DNA from: an uncultured Eubacterium sp.
GTDB lineage: Bacteria; Bacillota; Clostridia; Oscillospirales; CAG-272
Assembly: GCA_900544285.1 (NCBI GenBank)
Contig: UQUT01000010.1
Coordinates: 1 to 64,000 of the forward strand
Direction of reading: 5' to 3'
DNA: 64,000 bases
Below, piece after piece: positions 35,154-43,695 of the stretch (positions are counted from its first letter, which is position 1; every line of letters starts with the position of its first letter). Made by a program: the position numbers and the translations under genes. A model generated the notes under the pieces. That model ran no database searches. It saw nothing but the letters and a program-made list of their open reading frames with translations, and was not told where the DNA came from.

Positions 35154-36680
35154 TTACATAAAGTTGATTATCTGCTCGTCGTCAGCCTCAAGAATACGTT
35201 TCATTGCAATCTTCTGCTTAACCTTTCTTGTCATAACAGCCTTGAAGCCGAGGAGCTGAATTGTTATAAGCGGCGTCATTGCAACCATTGCCACAACGCC
35301 GAACGCATTTGACATTATCTTGCTTTCGCCCCCGAGCATACAGCAAACGCCAACGGCAAAGGGAAGAATGAAGCTTGATGTCAGCGGACCGCTTGCAACG
35401 CCGCCGGAGTCGAATGCGATGGCGGTATAAAGTCCCGGGATGAAGAATGAAAGTCCGAGAGAAATGAAATATCCGGGGATGAGGTAATAAAGTATGCTGA
35501 AGTCAAGCACAATGCGGAGCATGGAAAGTCCGATTGATATTCCGACGCCGACGGAGAGGGCAATCATCATTGACGATTTGCTGACAGTACCGCCCGTGAT
35601 TTCTTCAACCTGCTTGTTGAGAACGTGGACGGCGGGCTCCGCGAGAACGACGACTGTTCCGAGAACAAATCCGAAGACGATTATAATCCAGGGCGAATTC
35701 TTCGCAAGCTCTGTGCCCATTTTATAACCTATCGGCATAAATCCGACGTTTACCGCCGTGAGAAAGATGACAAGCCCGACGACTGTATACGCTATGCCGA
35801 TGATTATCTGAATGAGTTTTCTTCTCGGCAATTTGAGAAAGATAACCTGCAAAACGAAGAAGAAAAGCGAAATCAGTCCGATTGCGATAATTACTTCCTT
35901 CGCAACGGAAAGCAACGCCGTGCCGAAGTTTTCTCCGAGGTGGGCGTCGATTGAATAATCGGGCAGTTTATATGTAATATTGCCTTTTGCAAAAATGCCG
36001 AGCGCGGTTACCGCAAGTATCGGGCCAATGGAGCACATTGCAATCAGACCGAAGCTGTTTTCTTCAACATTGCGACCGCCGAGCGTTATCGCTATGCCGA
36101 CGCCGAGTGCCATTATGAAGGGAACCGTTATCGGGCCGGTCGTAACTCCGCCGGAGTCAAAGGCGAGGGCGAGAAAATCCGAATTGCCGTTTATGACGAC
36201 GAGCGATGTCAGCGCAAACAGAAGCATATAGAAGAACATGAGAAGCGTTGACAGCTGCTTGCGGAAAACTATCTTAAGCACGGACAACAACAAAAATATT
36301 CCGACGCCGACGCCGACGGAAACCGTCAGCACGGTTGGATTTATGATATCTTTGACCTGCGTTGCGAGAACCGTCAAATCGGGTTCGGCAACTGTTATCA
36401 GTACGCCCATCGCAAAGCATACAATGAGCAGAAGCGAGAGTTTTTTCGTTTTTGTGAGTCCTATGCCGATGTGCTCTCCCATCGGCGTCATTGCGAGATC
36501 CGCGCCGAGGTTGAACAGTGCGATTCCCAGAATCAGAAGAACCGAAGAAATCAGAAATACCGTCAGTTCTTTTGGTGAAAAGTTGACAAGCGGCGTCAGG
36601 TTGAGAAGAAATACAATCGCCGTTACGGGAAGTACGGAGGTGAGTGCTTCGCCGATTTTTTTTCCAAGAGCCTTTATCAA
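35154..36680 (-). CDS. DUF1538 family membrane protein
   Basis: 508 residues with about 12-14 helices arranged as two similar halves: DLAMTPMGEHIGIGLTK with AEPDLTVLATQV in the first and NVGFMPIGYKMGTEL with AEPAVHVLNKQV in the second. DSGGVTTGPITVPFI and DSGGVASGPLTSSFI are also repeated. This internal duplication is a DUF1538 trait. The start is set at a TTG (36680) 9 bases after AGGAGG; upstream ATGs precede that site and are unlikely. A promoter lies at 36718-36746. It is probably a transporter controlled by the two PII-like proteins; the substrate is unknown. Confidence 0.85.
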   Translation of the reverse strand: MIKALGKKIGEALTSVLPVTAIVFLLNLTPLVNFSPKELTVFLISSVLLILGIALFNLGADLAMTPMGEHIGIGLTKTKKLSLLLIVCFAMGVLITVAEPDLTVLATQVKDIINPTVLTVSVGVGVGIFLLLSVLKIVFRKQLSTLLMFFYMLLFALTSLVVINGNSDFLALAFDSGGVTTGPITVPFIMALGVGIAITLGGRNVEENSFGLIAMCSIGPILAVTALGIFAKGNITYKLPDYSIDAHLGENFGTALLSVAKEVIIAIGLISLFFFVLQVIFLKLPRRKLIQIIIGIAYTVVGLVIFLTAVNVGFMPIGYKMGTELAKNSPWIIIVFGFVLGTVVVLAEPAVHVLNKQVEEITGGTVSKSSMMIALSVGVGISIGLSMLRIVLDFSILYYLIPGYFISLGLSFFIPGLYTAIAFDSGGVASGPLTSSFILPFAVGVCCMLGGESKIMSNAFGVVAMVAMTPLITIQLLGFKAVMTRKVKQKIAMKRILEADDEQIINFM

Positions 36681-36717
36681 ATCAAATCGCCTCCTTTTAT
36701 TTTTATATATCATATCT

Positions 36718-36746
36718 ATTTTACCATACGGAAAGAACCAAGTCAA
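36718..36746 (-). promoter_or_regulatory. Promoter of the DUF1538/PII operon
   Basis: On the minus strand TTGACT (36741-36746) and TAAAAT (36718-36723) are 17 bp apart, 38 bp before the TTG start. Confidence 0.75.
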
Positions 36747-36800
36747 CGGATTTTTTGCGTCGAAAAGCCTACTTTTTTATACAATTTTGCCCGCATGCAC

Positions 36801-36836
36801 AAAAAACGCCTGTCACGAAGCCGACAGGCGTTTTTA
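36801..36836. terminator. Terminator of the zinc-ribbon membrane-protein operon
   Basis: AAAAAACGCCTGTC (36801-36814) pairs with GACAGGCGTTTTT (36823-36835). With A and T tracts on both sides it can work in either direction. The gene on the right, read leftwards, ends 12 bp before it. Confidence 0.88.
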
Positions 36837-36847
36837 GTTGATTAAAA

Positions 36848-37546
36848 TCAAAGGAAAAATTTCTTTTCGATCTTCTCGCAAAGTGCTTTATTGTGTCCGA
36901 TGAGGAACGTTGCAACCGCGAGGAGAATGAAAGTCACGGCAGGGTAGAATGACCATGCAAAGGTATCGCGCACTTTGAAGGTCGTGTTTATGAGAAACTC
37001 AACAAGCACGCAGAACAGTCCGAGAAAGATCATCGAAACAGCCGCAACGGTAAGCGATGAGATTTTCTTCTCCTTTTTCAGCAGCGATATTATCGCAATG
37101 AACACGGCAAGCACCGTGACGATCGGCATGGCGAAGGTCAGAAACCATGTGCCCTTGGTTTTAAGCTCTATGAAGAGCAGAAAGCCGAGAATGTCCGCTG
37201 CTATCAGCACTGTGCACGTCACACCGTGCTTTGAAAGAAGAATTGGGAAAACTATCATGAGATAAATGCACAGAAGCGACGCCATTACATATGCCGACCA
37301 TGTTATTGAGCGGTTTATCGTATAGTCGCAAAGGGTTGTAAGAAAATCGGGCAGGAGAAGAATAAGTGTTATGAGTGATACCACCGTGCTCTTTTTGATT
37401 TTCACCTTCGGCGCCGGCGAATAGACGGGATAAGAATGTATATGCTCATCGCCAATTTCGCGCGGATTTATTACTTTGGTGCCGCAGAGCGGGCATTTTT
37501 TTGCCCCTTTTTCAAGCTCGACACCGCAATTCACGCAGTATGACAT
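36848..37546 (-). CDS. Zinc-ribbon membrane protein (DUF6320-like)
   Basis: 232 residues. An N-terminal zinc ribbon (CVNCGVELEKGAKKCPLCG, residues 4-22) and a short linker precede six or so membrane helices (about 52-222). The pattern of zinc ribbon plus HSYPVYSPAP linker plus helices matches the DUF6320 type seen downstream of acyltransferase-like genes in Clostridia. Its ATG overlaps the stop of that gene (TGATG). A joint role in membrane lipid or envelope modification is a guess from context. Confidence 0.75.
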   Translation of the reverse strand: MSYCVNCGVELEKGAKKCPLCGTKVINPREIGDEHIHSYPVYSPAPKVKIKKSTVVSLITLILLLPDFLTTLCDYTINRSITWSAYVMASLLCIYLMIVFPILLSKHGVTCTVLIAADILGFLLFIELKTKGTWFLTFAMPIVTVLAVFIAIISLLKKEKKISSLTVAAVSMIFLGLFCVLVEFLINTTFKVRDTFAWSFYPAVTFILLAVATFLIGHNKALCEKIEKKFFL

Positions 37547-38841
37547 CAGTCCTCTGCCTCCTCTTTTTCGGTATTTTCTATTTTGACGTGAACGCCGCTT
37601 TTTACGAGTGCGGTGAAGAATCTTCTTTCAAGTTCTTTATCGCATATGTTGCTTGTGAATGTAAAGCGGAGTTTGCCTTTGTATGATATGGCGGAACAGT
37701 TGTACGCTGTGTCTGCGAGTATTCCGAGCACGAATTCAAGACTTTCGATATATTCGGAAAGTATGTCCGGAAGCTGCTGATTGCCGAGATTTGATATGTT
37801 CATGCACGAAAATCTTTCGCCAACGCTGTTGTAAACCGCTTTCATAACCATGTTTTTTATAGTCAGCGGCACGATTTTGAGGAAAATCGACTTCTCGGGG
37901 CGTACATTTGCCGTGAAGCTCGCCTGGAGCTCTTTCTTTGTTATTTTCAGCCCCATCTGATGACGTATTGCCTCGATGGTCTCTTCCATCGTGTATTCGC
38001 CCATACGCGGGTCGATTCCGACGTTTACGTACATTGCGAAATTACGCAATGTCTTTGATGGGAAATGTTTACGCAGGTTTACAGGCACAAGCACCTTGAC
38101 AGGCTTTTGCTTTGCGGGATTTTTGGTATTTTCGCGCTGAATATCCGCAACGCACATGACCATCAGCGCGGCGAGATAATTTGTCAGCGTAGCGTTGTAA
38201 CGCTTTGCTTGCGCCATTATCTGGTTTACATCGATTATGCCGGTTGTTATGTTCAGATAGCCGTCCGGCTCTTTTTTGCCCTTTAAGTGATATGCGGGCT
38301 CCTCCTTGCGGGAAGCTGTGATATTTCCTTCGTAGCGGAGAAAGCTGTCCTCAATCTCCTCGGGCGACGGTTCCTCTCTTCTCGAAAGTATTCCGCACTC
38401 CGCAGGGACTGTTATTCCGTAACGCTGTTCTGCATATTCCGCAACGAGCGTTTTCAGGAATATCATTGCACCGGAGCCATCCGTAAGCGCGTGAAAGACC
38501 TCGACTGCTATGCGGTTTTTATAATACAGGACGCGGAAAGCGCAGGTGCGCGCTTCCTTCGGCGTCATTCTCCGACAGGGAAACGGGGTGTCATGTCTGA
38601 CAGCCGGCACGCTGTCAATTTCTTCAAGGTAATACCAGAAAACGCCGCGGCGGAGCCTTACGGCAATCGACGGAAACCGTGCGGCGGTGACTTTGAGCGC
38701 CGAGGAGAGGATATCCGGATCGACCTCGTCCCTCATCGTTGCGGCGACTCTGAAAACATTGCTCCAGTTTCTTCTCCGTGCCGCGGGATAGATTTTAGCG
38801 GCATTGTCAAGACGTAGCCATTTAGGTTTGCTGAATGCCAC
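37546..38841 (-). CDS. Condensation/alcohol-acetyltransferase-like acyltransferase
   Basis: 431 residues of the chloramphenicol-acetyltransferase-like superfamily. The active-site HxxxDG motif is present as FHALTDGSG (about residues 117-125), and NITTGIIDVNQIMAQAKRYNATLTNYLAALM (about 198-228), NLRKHFPSKTLRNFAMYV (about 254-271) and FSCMNISNLG near the end are typical of the alcohol acetyltransferase/PapA-like branch. Likely transfers an acyl group to an alcohol or amine; the substrate is unknown. It overlaps the alpha/beta hydrolase gene upstream by about 20 bp and the zinc-ribbon gene downstream by one base, so the three are one unit. Confidence 0.82.
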   Translation of the reverse strand: MAFSKPKWLRLDNAAKIYPAARRRNWSNVFRVAATMRDEVDPDILSSALKVTAARFPSIAVRLRRGVFWYYLEEIDSVPAVRHDTPFPCRRMTPKEARTCAFRVLYYKNRIAVEVFHALTDGSGAMIFLKTLVAEYAEQRYGITVPAECGILSRREEPSPEEIEDSFLRYEGNITASRKEEPAYHLKGKKEPDGYLNITTGIIDVNQIMAQAKRYNATLTNYLAALMVMCVADIQRENTKNPAKQKPVKVLVPVNLRKHFPSKTLRNFAMYVNVGIDPRMGEYTMEETIEAIRHQMGLKITKKELQASFTANVRPEKSIFLKIVPLTIKNMVMKAVYNSVGERFSCMNISNLGNQQLPDILSEYIESLEFVLGILADTAYNCSAISYKGKLRFTFTSNICDKELERRFFTALVKSGVHVKIENTEKEEAED

Positions 38842-39721
38842 TTGTGACCTCCGAAATGAAACCGCAAGCCTCCCTCAGGTCGGCTTCGGCTTCTTTTACG
38901 CCGAAAAGCATATATGCGTGCCACATATCCTCGCGTATGACAAGCGAGGACGAATCGCCGCTTTCTATGAGCTTGTTATACATATTGACGGAGTCGTCCA
39001 GAAGGATTTCGTCCGAGCCGACATATATCTTTGACGGAGCAAGCCCCGAAAGGTCGGCAAAGAGGGGAGAAACGTGCGGGTCTGTGCAGTCGGCGGAGTA
39101 CATATCAGCCTGTTCGCGGAGACGTGCCGTTGTGAGCGAAGGGTCTCTGTCGGCGTTCGACGTGTGCGACGCACCGGAAAGGGTCAGGTCTGTCCACGGC
39201 GAAATCGCTACTATGCACCCGGGCTGACTTTTTCCGAGTTCGCGGAGCTTTATGGCAAGCGAAAAGCAAAGTCCGCCGCCGGCAGATTCTCCGCAGAAGG
39301 CTATGTCTTTGGGCTCGTATCCGAGCGCAAGAAGATAGTCATATGCGCGGAGCGCGTCGTCAAGAGCGGCAGGGAAAGGGTGTTCGGGGGCGAGTCTGTA
39401 TGCAACGCAGAGGACGGGCGCTCCCGTCTTTGCGGCGAGCACCGTGCCGAAGCCCTTGCAATATTTCAGTCCGCCGGTGACATATCCTCCGCCGTGAAGG
39501 TAAAGCACGGCGCCCTTGGAGGTCCTGCTGTTCGGGGTGATGAGTGTGGACATGAAATCGCCGAAGTCTATGTCCTTTTCGGTGACGTCGGCGTCATAGG
39601 GGCGGAGCATAAGCTCGCCCATTTTATCCTGCGCGGCGCGTGTTATGCCGACGGGACATGAATTTGTTATCGGGCGCAGAAGACGTATCTGCTTTTTGAG
39701 TAATGTTGTTGCAAGTTCCAT
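38822..39721 (-). CDS. Alpha/beta hydrolase, hormone-sensitive-lipase-like esterase
   Basis: 299 residues starting at the ATG at 39721 (MELATTLLKKQIRLLRPI). The oxyanion motif YLHGGGYVTGG (about 100-110), nucleophile GESAGG (about 171-176), catalytic Asp region SDEILLDD (about 243-250) and His in EDMWHAYMLFG (about 273) are all seen, as expected for the HSL/GDXG esterase family. No signal peptide, so cytosolic. It lies two bases after the preceding membrane-protein gene and overlaps the acyltransferase gene; hydrolase plus acyltransferase suggests turnover of acyl esters. Confidence 0.88.
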   Translation of the reverse strand: MELATTLLKKQIRLLRPITNSCPVGITRAAQDKMGELMLRPYDADVTEKDIDFGDFMSTLITPNSRTSKGAVLYLHGGGYVTGGLKYCKGFGTVLAAKTGAPVLCVAYRLAPEHPFPAALDDALRAYDYLLALGYEPKDIAFCGESAGGGLCFSLAIKLRELGKSQPGCIVAISPWTDLTLSGASHTSNADRDPSLTTARLREQADMYSADCTDPHVSPLFADLSGLAPSKIYVGSDEILLDDSVNMYNKLIESGDSSSLVIREDMWHAYMLFGVKEAEADLREACGFISEVTSGIQQT

Positions 39722-39723
39722 AA

Positions 39724-40572
39724 TTATATGTACGGATCCACGATTGTCAGGAGGAATCCTCCTATAACGGCGGACGCGACATTCGCCGTCACCGCATAGA
39801 CAATGCGTTTCCAAAGCCTTTCTTTTCTCATTATTAAAGAATAAGCCGCAGCTTCAATGATCATTATCAGAAGTTCAAGCGCCGCAAAGATTAAGATGAA
39901 CCCGGCATACATCATTCCGGGGTTGCACGCAAGAACAGATGTGAGCAACAGTTGCGTTGCGAAGTTTACGGCAAGAACAGCCCACCAATACTTTTTGGGC
40001 GAAAGTCCGAACGCAAAAAGCAACAGAAATTCGATTATGACCGTTGGCACGAATGTCGATGCGAACTGAATCAGATAGCTCTTTGCGGGGCTTTGGCTTG
40101 TTTTGACCGTCATATCGGCAAAGTCGAGCGAAAAGACCTGCTGATACACGGTCTTTTTGACAACATCCGAAACCTTGACGACGCCGCTTTCCGTCACGAT
40201 TATTATTTTGAATCTGTCCGGCGTGCCGAAATAGCTGAAACGGCTTGTGCCGTTGTCGTCCGGAACGACGGTTCCGAAAAGCGGGGCGCGCGTTCCGTGG
40301 GCGATTGCGGGATACCATGTTCCGTCGGTGTAGCCGCTCAGAGCGCCGAACATTTCGGGGTCAAGCTCTGCGATTTCTTCCTCGCGCAGGTTCGGGTGAC
40401 CGTCATCATAGTCGACGAGCAGGTCGAGATAATATTTCTCCCCAACGGTGCCGTTTGTCTTTATCGTTACAGAGGGCTTTGGTCCCATGTCGGCGGAAAT
40501 ACATATGGCGGAGAAGGCGAGCGCGGTGACAACCGCAATGACAAAAGCGAATAATCTGCAGCGTTTTTTCAT
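39724..40572 (-). CDS. Membrane protein with signal peptide, unknown function
   Basis: 282 residues. RRLFAFVIAVVTALAFSAIC with CISA near residue 25 looks like a signal peptide. An extracytoplasmic beta-rich domain (about 30-160; VTIKTNGTVGEKYYLDLLVDYDD) is followed by about four helices (about 172-280). I recognise no family with confidence. It is the first gene of the unit that continues with the esterase, acyltransferase and zinc-ribbon genes, and AAGGAGGA precedes the ATG. An envelope function is inferred. Confidence 0.75.
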   Translation of the reverse strand: MKKRCRLFAFVIAVVTALAFSAICISADMGPKPSVTIKTNGTVGEKYYLDLLVDYDDGHPNLREEEIAELDPEMFGALSGYTDGTWYPAIAHGTRAPLFGTVVPDDNGTSRFSYFGTPDRFKIIIVTESGVVKVSDVVKKTVYQQVFSLDFADMTVKTSQSPAKSYLIQFASTFVPTVIIEFLLLFAFGLSPKKYWWAVLAVNFATQLLLTSVLACNPGMMYAGFILIFAALELLIMIIEAAAYSLIMRKERLWKRIVYAVTANVASAVIGGFLLTIVDPYI

Positions 40573-40619
40573 AACTATCCTCCTTGTTATACTTTCGTGC
40601 GGACGGTTTTTCCGTCAGC

Positions 40620-41540
40620 TCAGAAGAGCTTTTCGGAAAGGTTTGTGAGTGCTTCGGCGGTGAAATCCGGAGTGCTTATGTTGTCTGTAAGAGTCCATGT
40701 TTCGGTATGGACAATTTTTTCGTTTTTGCCTATTGAAGTAAGCGGAGAGAGCGTTTCAGCCTCTGTAAATGAAGGGCAGGTGTACACTTCTGTTGACGAG
40801 CCGAAATCGGGATATGACGCATTTTCGTCAGCTTCGTATTCCTTTACAAGCGCCTGACCGTGGTTTACATATGCGATTTTTCCCGTCGCCTGACCTACGC
40901 CGATTTTCAGCGCATTCTGCTTTGATGAGTCCTGACGGACGGCAATTATGTCCTTCCCGAAGAGAAGACGGTCGTCTGTCATGTCTGTGTAGTCCCAGAG
41001 AACGATGTTTCGTGAAGGGAGGAGTCCTGTCTGCTTTTTTGAGAGCGGGACAATTGCGATTCCGCCGGCGTCAAGCACGGAGAGTGACCATGCCGAGCCG
41101 GTTACGGGCTCTTTCCCGGTGTTGACTATCGTATGGGTTATCTTCAGCTTCGGCTCGGTTTCGTCCATTTCGACGAGGACGGAGAGCTGGAGCCCCGATT
41201 TGTCCTGTCGCTGGGGAATGAATTCCGCCCCGCCGACGCGCGTCGTATAGACGACTTTTTCGTTGTCGGGATAATATGTTTCGGGGAACGATTCGGGACT
41301 CATCCAAAGTCTGTGACCGCCGTAGATGTTCCATGTTTTTCCCTCGCCGTAAAGGGAGGAAACGTCATGGGCGAGGTTTCTTCCGATGTCCTCGAACATC
41401 ATATTTTCCTTGCCGACGTGGGCGCATCTGATTATTCTCGGACCGACATCAACCGTTACGAGAATTTCAATAGTTCCGTTTGAAATAGAAAGGCATTTTC
41501 CGTAATTTTTGTATGACGCTTCTTCTTTTATACTTACCAT
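40620..41540 (-). CDS. DUF4380-type protein, aldose-epimerase-like fold
   Basis: 306 residues, no signal peptide. The sequence NYGGH-like WNIYGGHRLWMSPESFPETYYPDN (about 70-94) is the DUF4380 signature. The mostly beta pattern (ILVTVDVGPRIIRC at the start) fits a galactose-mutarotase-like sandwich. Enzymatic activity is not established for the family. GGGGAGA lies before the ATG. It stands 19 bp after the nrdR gene on the same strand and may be co-transcribed. Confidence 0.78.
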   Translation of the reverse strand: MVSIKEEASYKNYGKCLSISNGTIEILVTVDVGPRIIRCAHVGKENMMFEDIGRNLAHDVSSLYGEGKTWNIYGGHRLWMSPESFPETYYPDNEKVVYTTRVGGAEFIPQRQDKSGLQLSVLVEMDETEPKLKITHTIVNTGKEPVTGSAWSLSVLDAGGIAIVPLSKKQTGLLPSRNIVLWDYTDMTDDRLLFGKDIIAVRQDSSKQNALKIGVGQATGKIAYVNHGQALVKEYEADENASYPDFGSSTEVYTCPSFTEAETLSPLTSIGKNEKIVHTETWTLTDNISTPDFTAEALTNLSEKLF

Positions 41541-41561
41541 CGCAATATCTCCCCTCTGTGT

Positions 41562-42017
41562 TCAGTTTTGTCCGCGGAGCTGTTCAAGCTCACGCATGAA
41601 TGTATCAAGATCCTTGAATTCCCGATATACGGAAGCAAATCTTACGTATGCAACGGGATCGAGACACTTCAGCTTATCCATGACAAGCACTCCGATCATC
41701 TGGCTTGAGATTTCTCTCGTCAGCGAGTTCTGAAGCTCGGCTTCGATTTCCGTCGCAACATCTTCCATCTGTTCCATTGTGACGGGGCGCTTGTGACAAG
41801 CCTTTATTATGCCCGAAAGGAGCTTGTTTTTATCGAAAAGCTCGCGGGTCTTGTCCTTTTTTATGACAAGAAGCGGCAGCGTTTCGATTTTTTCATAAGT
41901 GGTGAAACGGTTCTGGCAGGAAAGACACTCCCTGCGCCTGCGTATGCTTGATCCCTCCTCGGACGGACGGGAGTCTATTACTTTACTTTCGGTATAACCG
42001 CAAACAGGGCATTTCAA
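41562..42017 (-). CDS. nrdR: Transcriptional repressor NrdR
   Basis: 152 residues. A zinc ribbon (CPVCGYTESKVIDSRPSEEGSSIRRRRECLSCQNRFTTYE cut here as CPVCG...CLSCQNRFTTYE, about 3-44) precedes the ATP-cone domain (about 48-138; LPLLVIKKDKTRELFDKNKL). NrdR senses ATP/dATP and represses ribonucleotide reductase genes. The start is set at TTG (42017), which gives the canonical (M)KCPVCG beginning and lies 9 bases after GGAGGT; upstream in-frame codons lack support. No nrd gene is in the window. Confidence 0.95.
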   Translation of the reverse strand: MKCPVCGYTESKVIDSRPSEEGSSIRRRRECLSCQNRFTTYEKIETLPLLVIKKDKTRELFDKNKLLSGIIKACHKRPVTMEQMEDVATEIEAELQNSLTREISSQMIGVLVMDKLKCLDPVAYVRFASVYREFKDLDTFMRELEQLRGQN

Positions 42018-42129
42018 AACGAAATACACCTCCAAATTACATTGATGCTTATATTATATCACATAAAAACGGAAATGTAAATCATTTCTTTGAAAGTAAA
42101 TCGGTAAGTATGAAAGAAAATGCGGCAAA

Positions 42130-42438
42130 TCAGAGAGAACGGAGCTCGGAGGGCGCGGTCATCTCGCCGATGAGATCGGAAAGAATCTCTTCAGTATGCA
42201 TAGCGCTGACGGTTTCTCCGGCGAAATACTCGCATAATCGCACGGCTTTTTCTTCATCCGTCGATATGGAGAATACAAAACATTCGTCGCAGTCATCATC
42301 GGATTCGGTTGACACGAGAAGCGAAAAATCATGGCTGCATTCGCTGCGCGGCGTCCTGATTACCCTGTAACGATAGGTGGTGTCCTCCGTGATTACGACC
42401 CGTGAGAGAATGATGTTTTTGCAGAATTTTGTTTTCAT
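42130..42438 (-). CDS. Small DUF6514-family protein
   Basis: 102 residues starting at ATG 42438 (MKTKFCKNIILSRVV) after AAGGAGG. Alternating strands (TYRYRVIRTP, DFSLLVSTE, ECFVFSISTDEEKAVRLCEYFAGETVSAMHTEEILSD cut here as FVFSISTDEEKAVRLCEYF) match the DUF6514 pattern of a small beta domain followed by a helix. Function unknown for the family. It is a single gene upstream of nrdR with a ~110-bp gap. Confidence 0.72.
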   Translation of the reverse strand: MKTKFCKNIILSRVVITEDTTYRYRVIRTPRSECSHDFSLLVSTESDDDCDECFVFSISTDEEKAVRLCEYFAGETVSAMHTEEILSDLIGEMTAPSELRSL

Positions 42439-42527
42439 ATTTGCCTCCTTGAAAAGTTTAATCGTCGACATTATACCACGCATTACCGCCCGTTTGATAC
42501 ACGCAAGTTACGCAATCTCTCGGTAGC

Positions 42528-42601
42528 TTTCGACATGATACGACACGACCGTAAAGCCTTCCCCATCAGGCATGGGGGGAAAATGATACAAGATGTCGAA
42601 A
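42528..42601. other. Structured intergenic element with nested inverted repeats
   Basis: The outer arms TTTCGACAT (42528-42536) and ATGTCGAAA (42593-42601) are perfect complements. Inside, TTCCCCAT (42559-42566) can pair with ATGGGG(GG)AA (42572-42581) around CAGGC. Flanking motifs GATAC recur near both sides. The whole stretch 42439-42755 (317 bp) holds no protein gene. A -10-like TATAAT lies at 42714-42719, before the next gene. Confidence 0.5.
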
Positions 42602-42755
42602 CGTGTAGAAATAATCATAAAAATTCATATTGATGAATAAAAGCACTCCGGAGGAAATCCGGGGCAAATGCGGAAAAAAGAGATTGATGATTTTTTCCGG
42701 AATGTATGATAAGATATAATCACAACGTTTTCCGATGCAAACGGAGGGCTGAAAG

Positions 42756-43010
42756 ATGATAAATCTGTCTATGGCTGTCGCGGCGAAAATGGGAAAGGCG
42801 ACGCGAAAACTCATGATATATTCGGGGCTGCCCGTCCTGCTTTACGGACTTTACATACTCGCCTGCGTGATACTTAAAAATTATGGAATAACCGAGATTG
42901 GGGCTTATGAACTCGGCGTTATGCTCGAGGGGGAGGCGATGGGGCTTGCGCTTTCCGTCGGCGGGGTTTTGCTCATGGATGCGGAAGAAAGAAACGGAGA
43001 GAAGAAATGA
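42756..43010 (+). CDS. Small membrane protein (84 aa)
   Basis: 84 residues with two predicted helices (about 22-44 and 58-74). A GGAGG site 9 bases before the ATG and a good terminator overlapping the stop codon support a real, single-gene transcript. No family recognised. The opposite-strand frame over its start is a shadow. Confidence 0.65.
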   Translation: MINLSMAVAAKMGKATRKLMIYSGLPVLLYGLYILACVILKNYGITEIGAYELGVMLEGEAMGLALSVGGVLLMDAEERNGEKK

Positions 43011-43030
43011 ATCTTCTCTCCGTTTTTTTT
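42993..43030. terminator. Terminator shared by the 84-aa gene and the opposing SGNH gene
   Basis: ACGGAGAGAAGA (42993-43004) pairs with TCTTCTCTCCGT (43012-43023), then eight T. The stop codon of the small membrane protein is inside the stem-loop. Confidence 0.88.
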
Positions 43031-43694
43031 ATATGTTTTCGATGGCTTCCAGCAGCAGTCGCGCCGTCTCCTCGTGCATTTGGGGACTTGGGTGATTTAT
43101 GAAGTTTGCGAGCATGGCGGTTGTGTCAACACCGCGGGAATATAAATTTTTCCAGTATAAATATACGTCACAGACCGTCGCACCGTATTTTTCTGCAAGC
43201 GAAACGGAGAGGGAATGTATCAAATCAAGTGTTCCGTCGGTCTGCGCACGCACGGCAGAGACGGCAACCTTCATTGATTCCGGCAGAATTTCGGGGTGAA
43301 TATATGCGCAGAGCATATTCGGCGTTATGACGATTGTCTTGGCTCCGGACGAGGATATTTTACGGAGAATTTCTTCGTAATTTTTTTCAAACTCGGCGGG
43401 GCGGAAGATATCGTTCAGACCGAAGGCGACCGTCACGAGGTCGGGTTTTTGAGAAAGCGCGTCGGTTTCGATGCGTGCAAGCCCTTTCTTTGAATTGTCG
43501 CCGCTTCTTCCGGCATTTACGGTTACGGCGTTTTCTCCGTACTTCTCCTTCAGCGCACGCGTCACAATCGCAGGATACGCATTTTCGGGGCGACGGACTG
43601 TATCAAAGCCGTAATCCGTCGGGTAAAGCTCAAAGCAGCCCTCCGTAACGCTGTCGCCGAAGAAAACTATTTTTTTCGGTGTTTCAAAATTCAT
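43029..43694 (-). CDS. SGNH/GDSL-family hydrolase
   Basis: 221 residues. Block I IVFFGDSVTEG (about 9-19, nucleophile Ser), block II Gly (NAGRSGDNS, about 61-69), block III VAFGLNDI (about 89-96, Gly-x-Asn) and block V near the C-terminus NFINHPSPQMHEE (Asp-x-x-His-like with catalytic His) are present. No signal peptide; an esterase or lipase acting in the cytosol, substrate unknown. The ATG at 43694 follows GGAGG and lies one base after the stop of the sce7726-like gene, so translation is coupled. Confidence 0.87.
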   Translation of the reverse strand: MNFETPKKIVFFGDSVTEGCFELYPTDYGFDTVRRPENAYPAIVTRALKEKYGENAVTVNAGRSGDNSKKGLARIETDALSQKPDLVTVAFGLNDIFRPAEFEKNYEEILRKISSSGAKTIVITPNMLCAYIHPEILPESMKVAVSAVRAQTDGTLDLIHSLSVSLAEKYGATVCDVYLYWKNLYSRGVDTTAMLANFINHPSPQMHEETARLLLEAIENI

Positions 43695-43695
43695 A

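Noticed and set aside
42566..42814. 82-codon minus-strand frame
   Set aside because: No ribosome site, overlaps the structured gap and the small membrane-protein gene, which has better signals.
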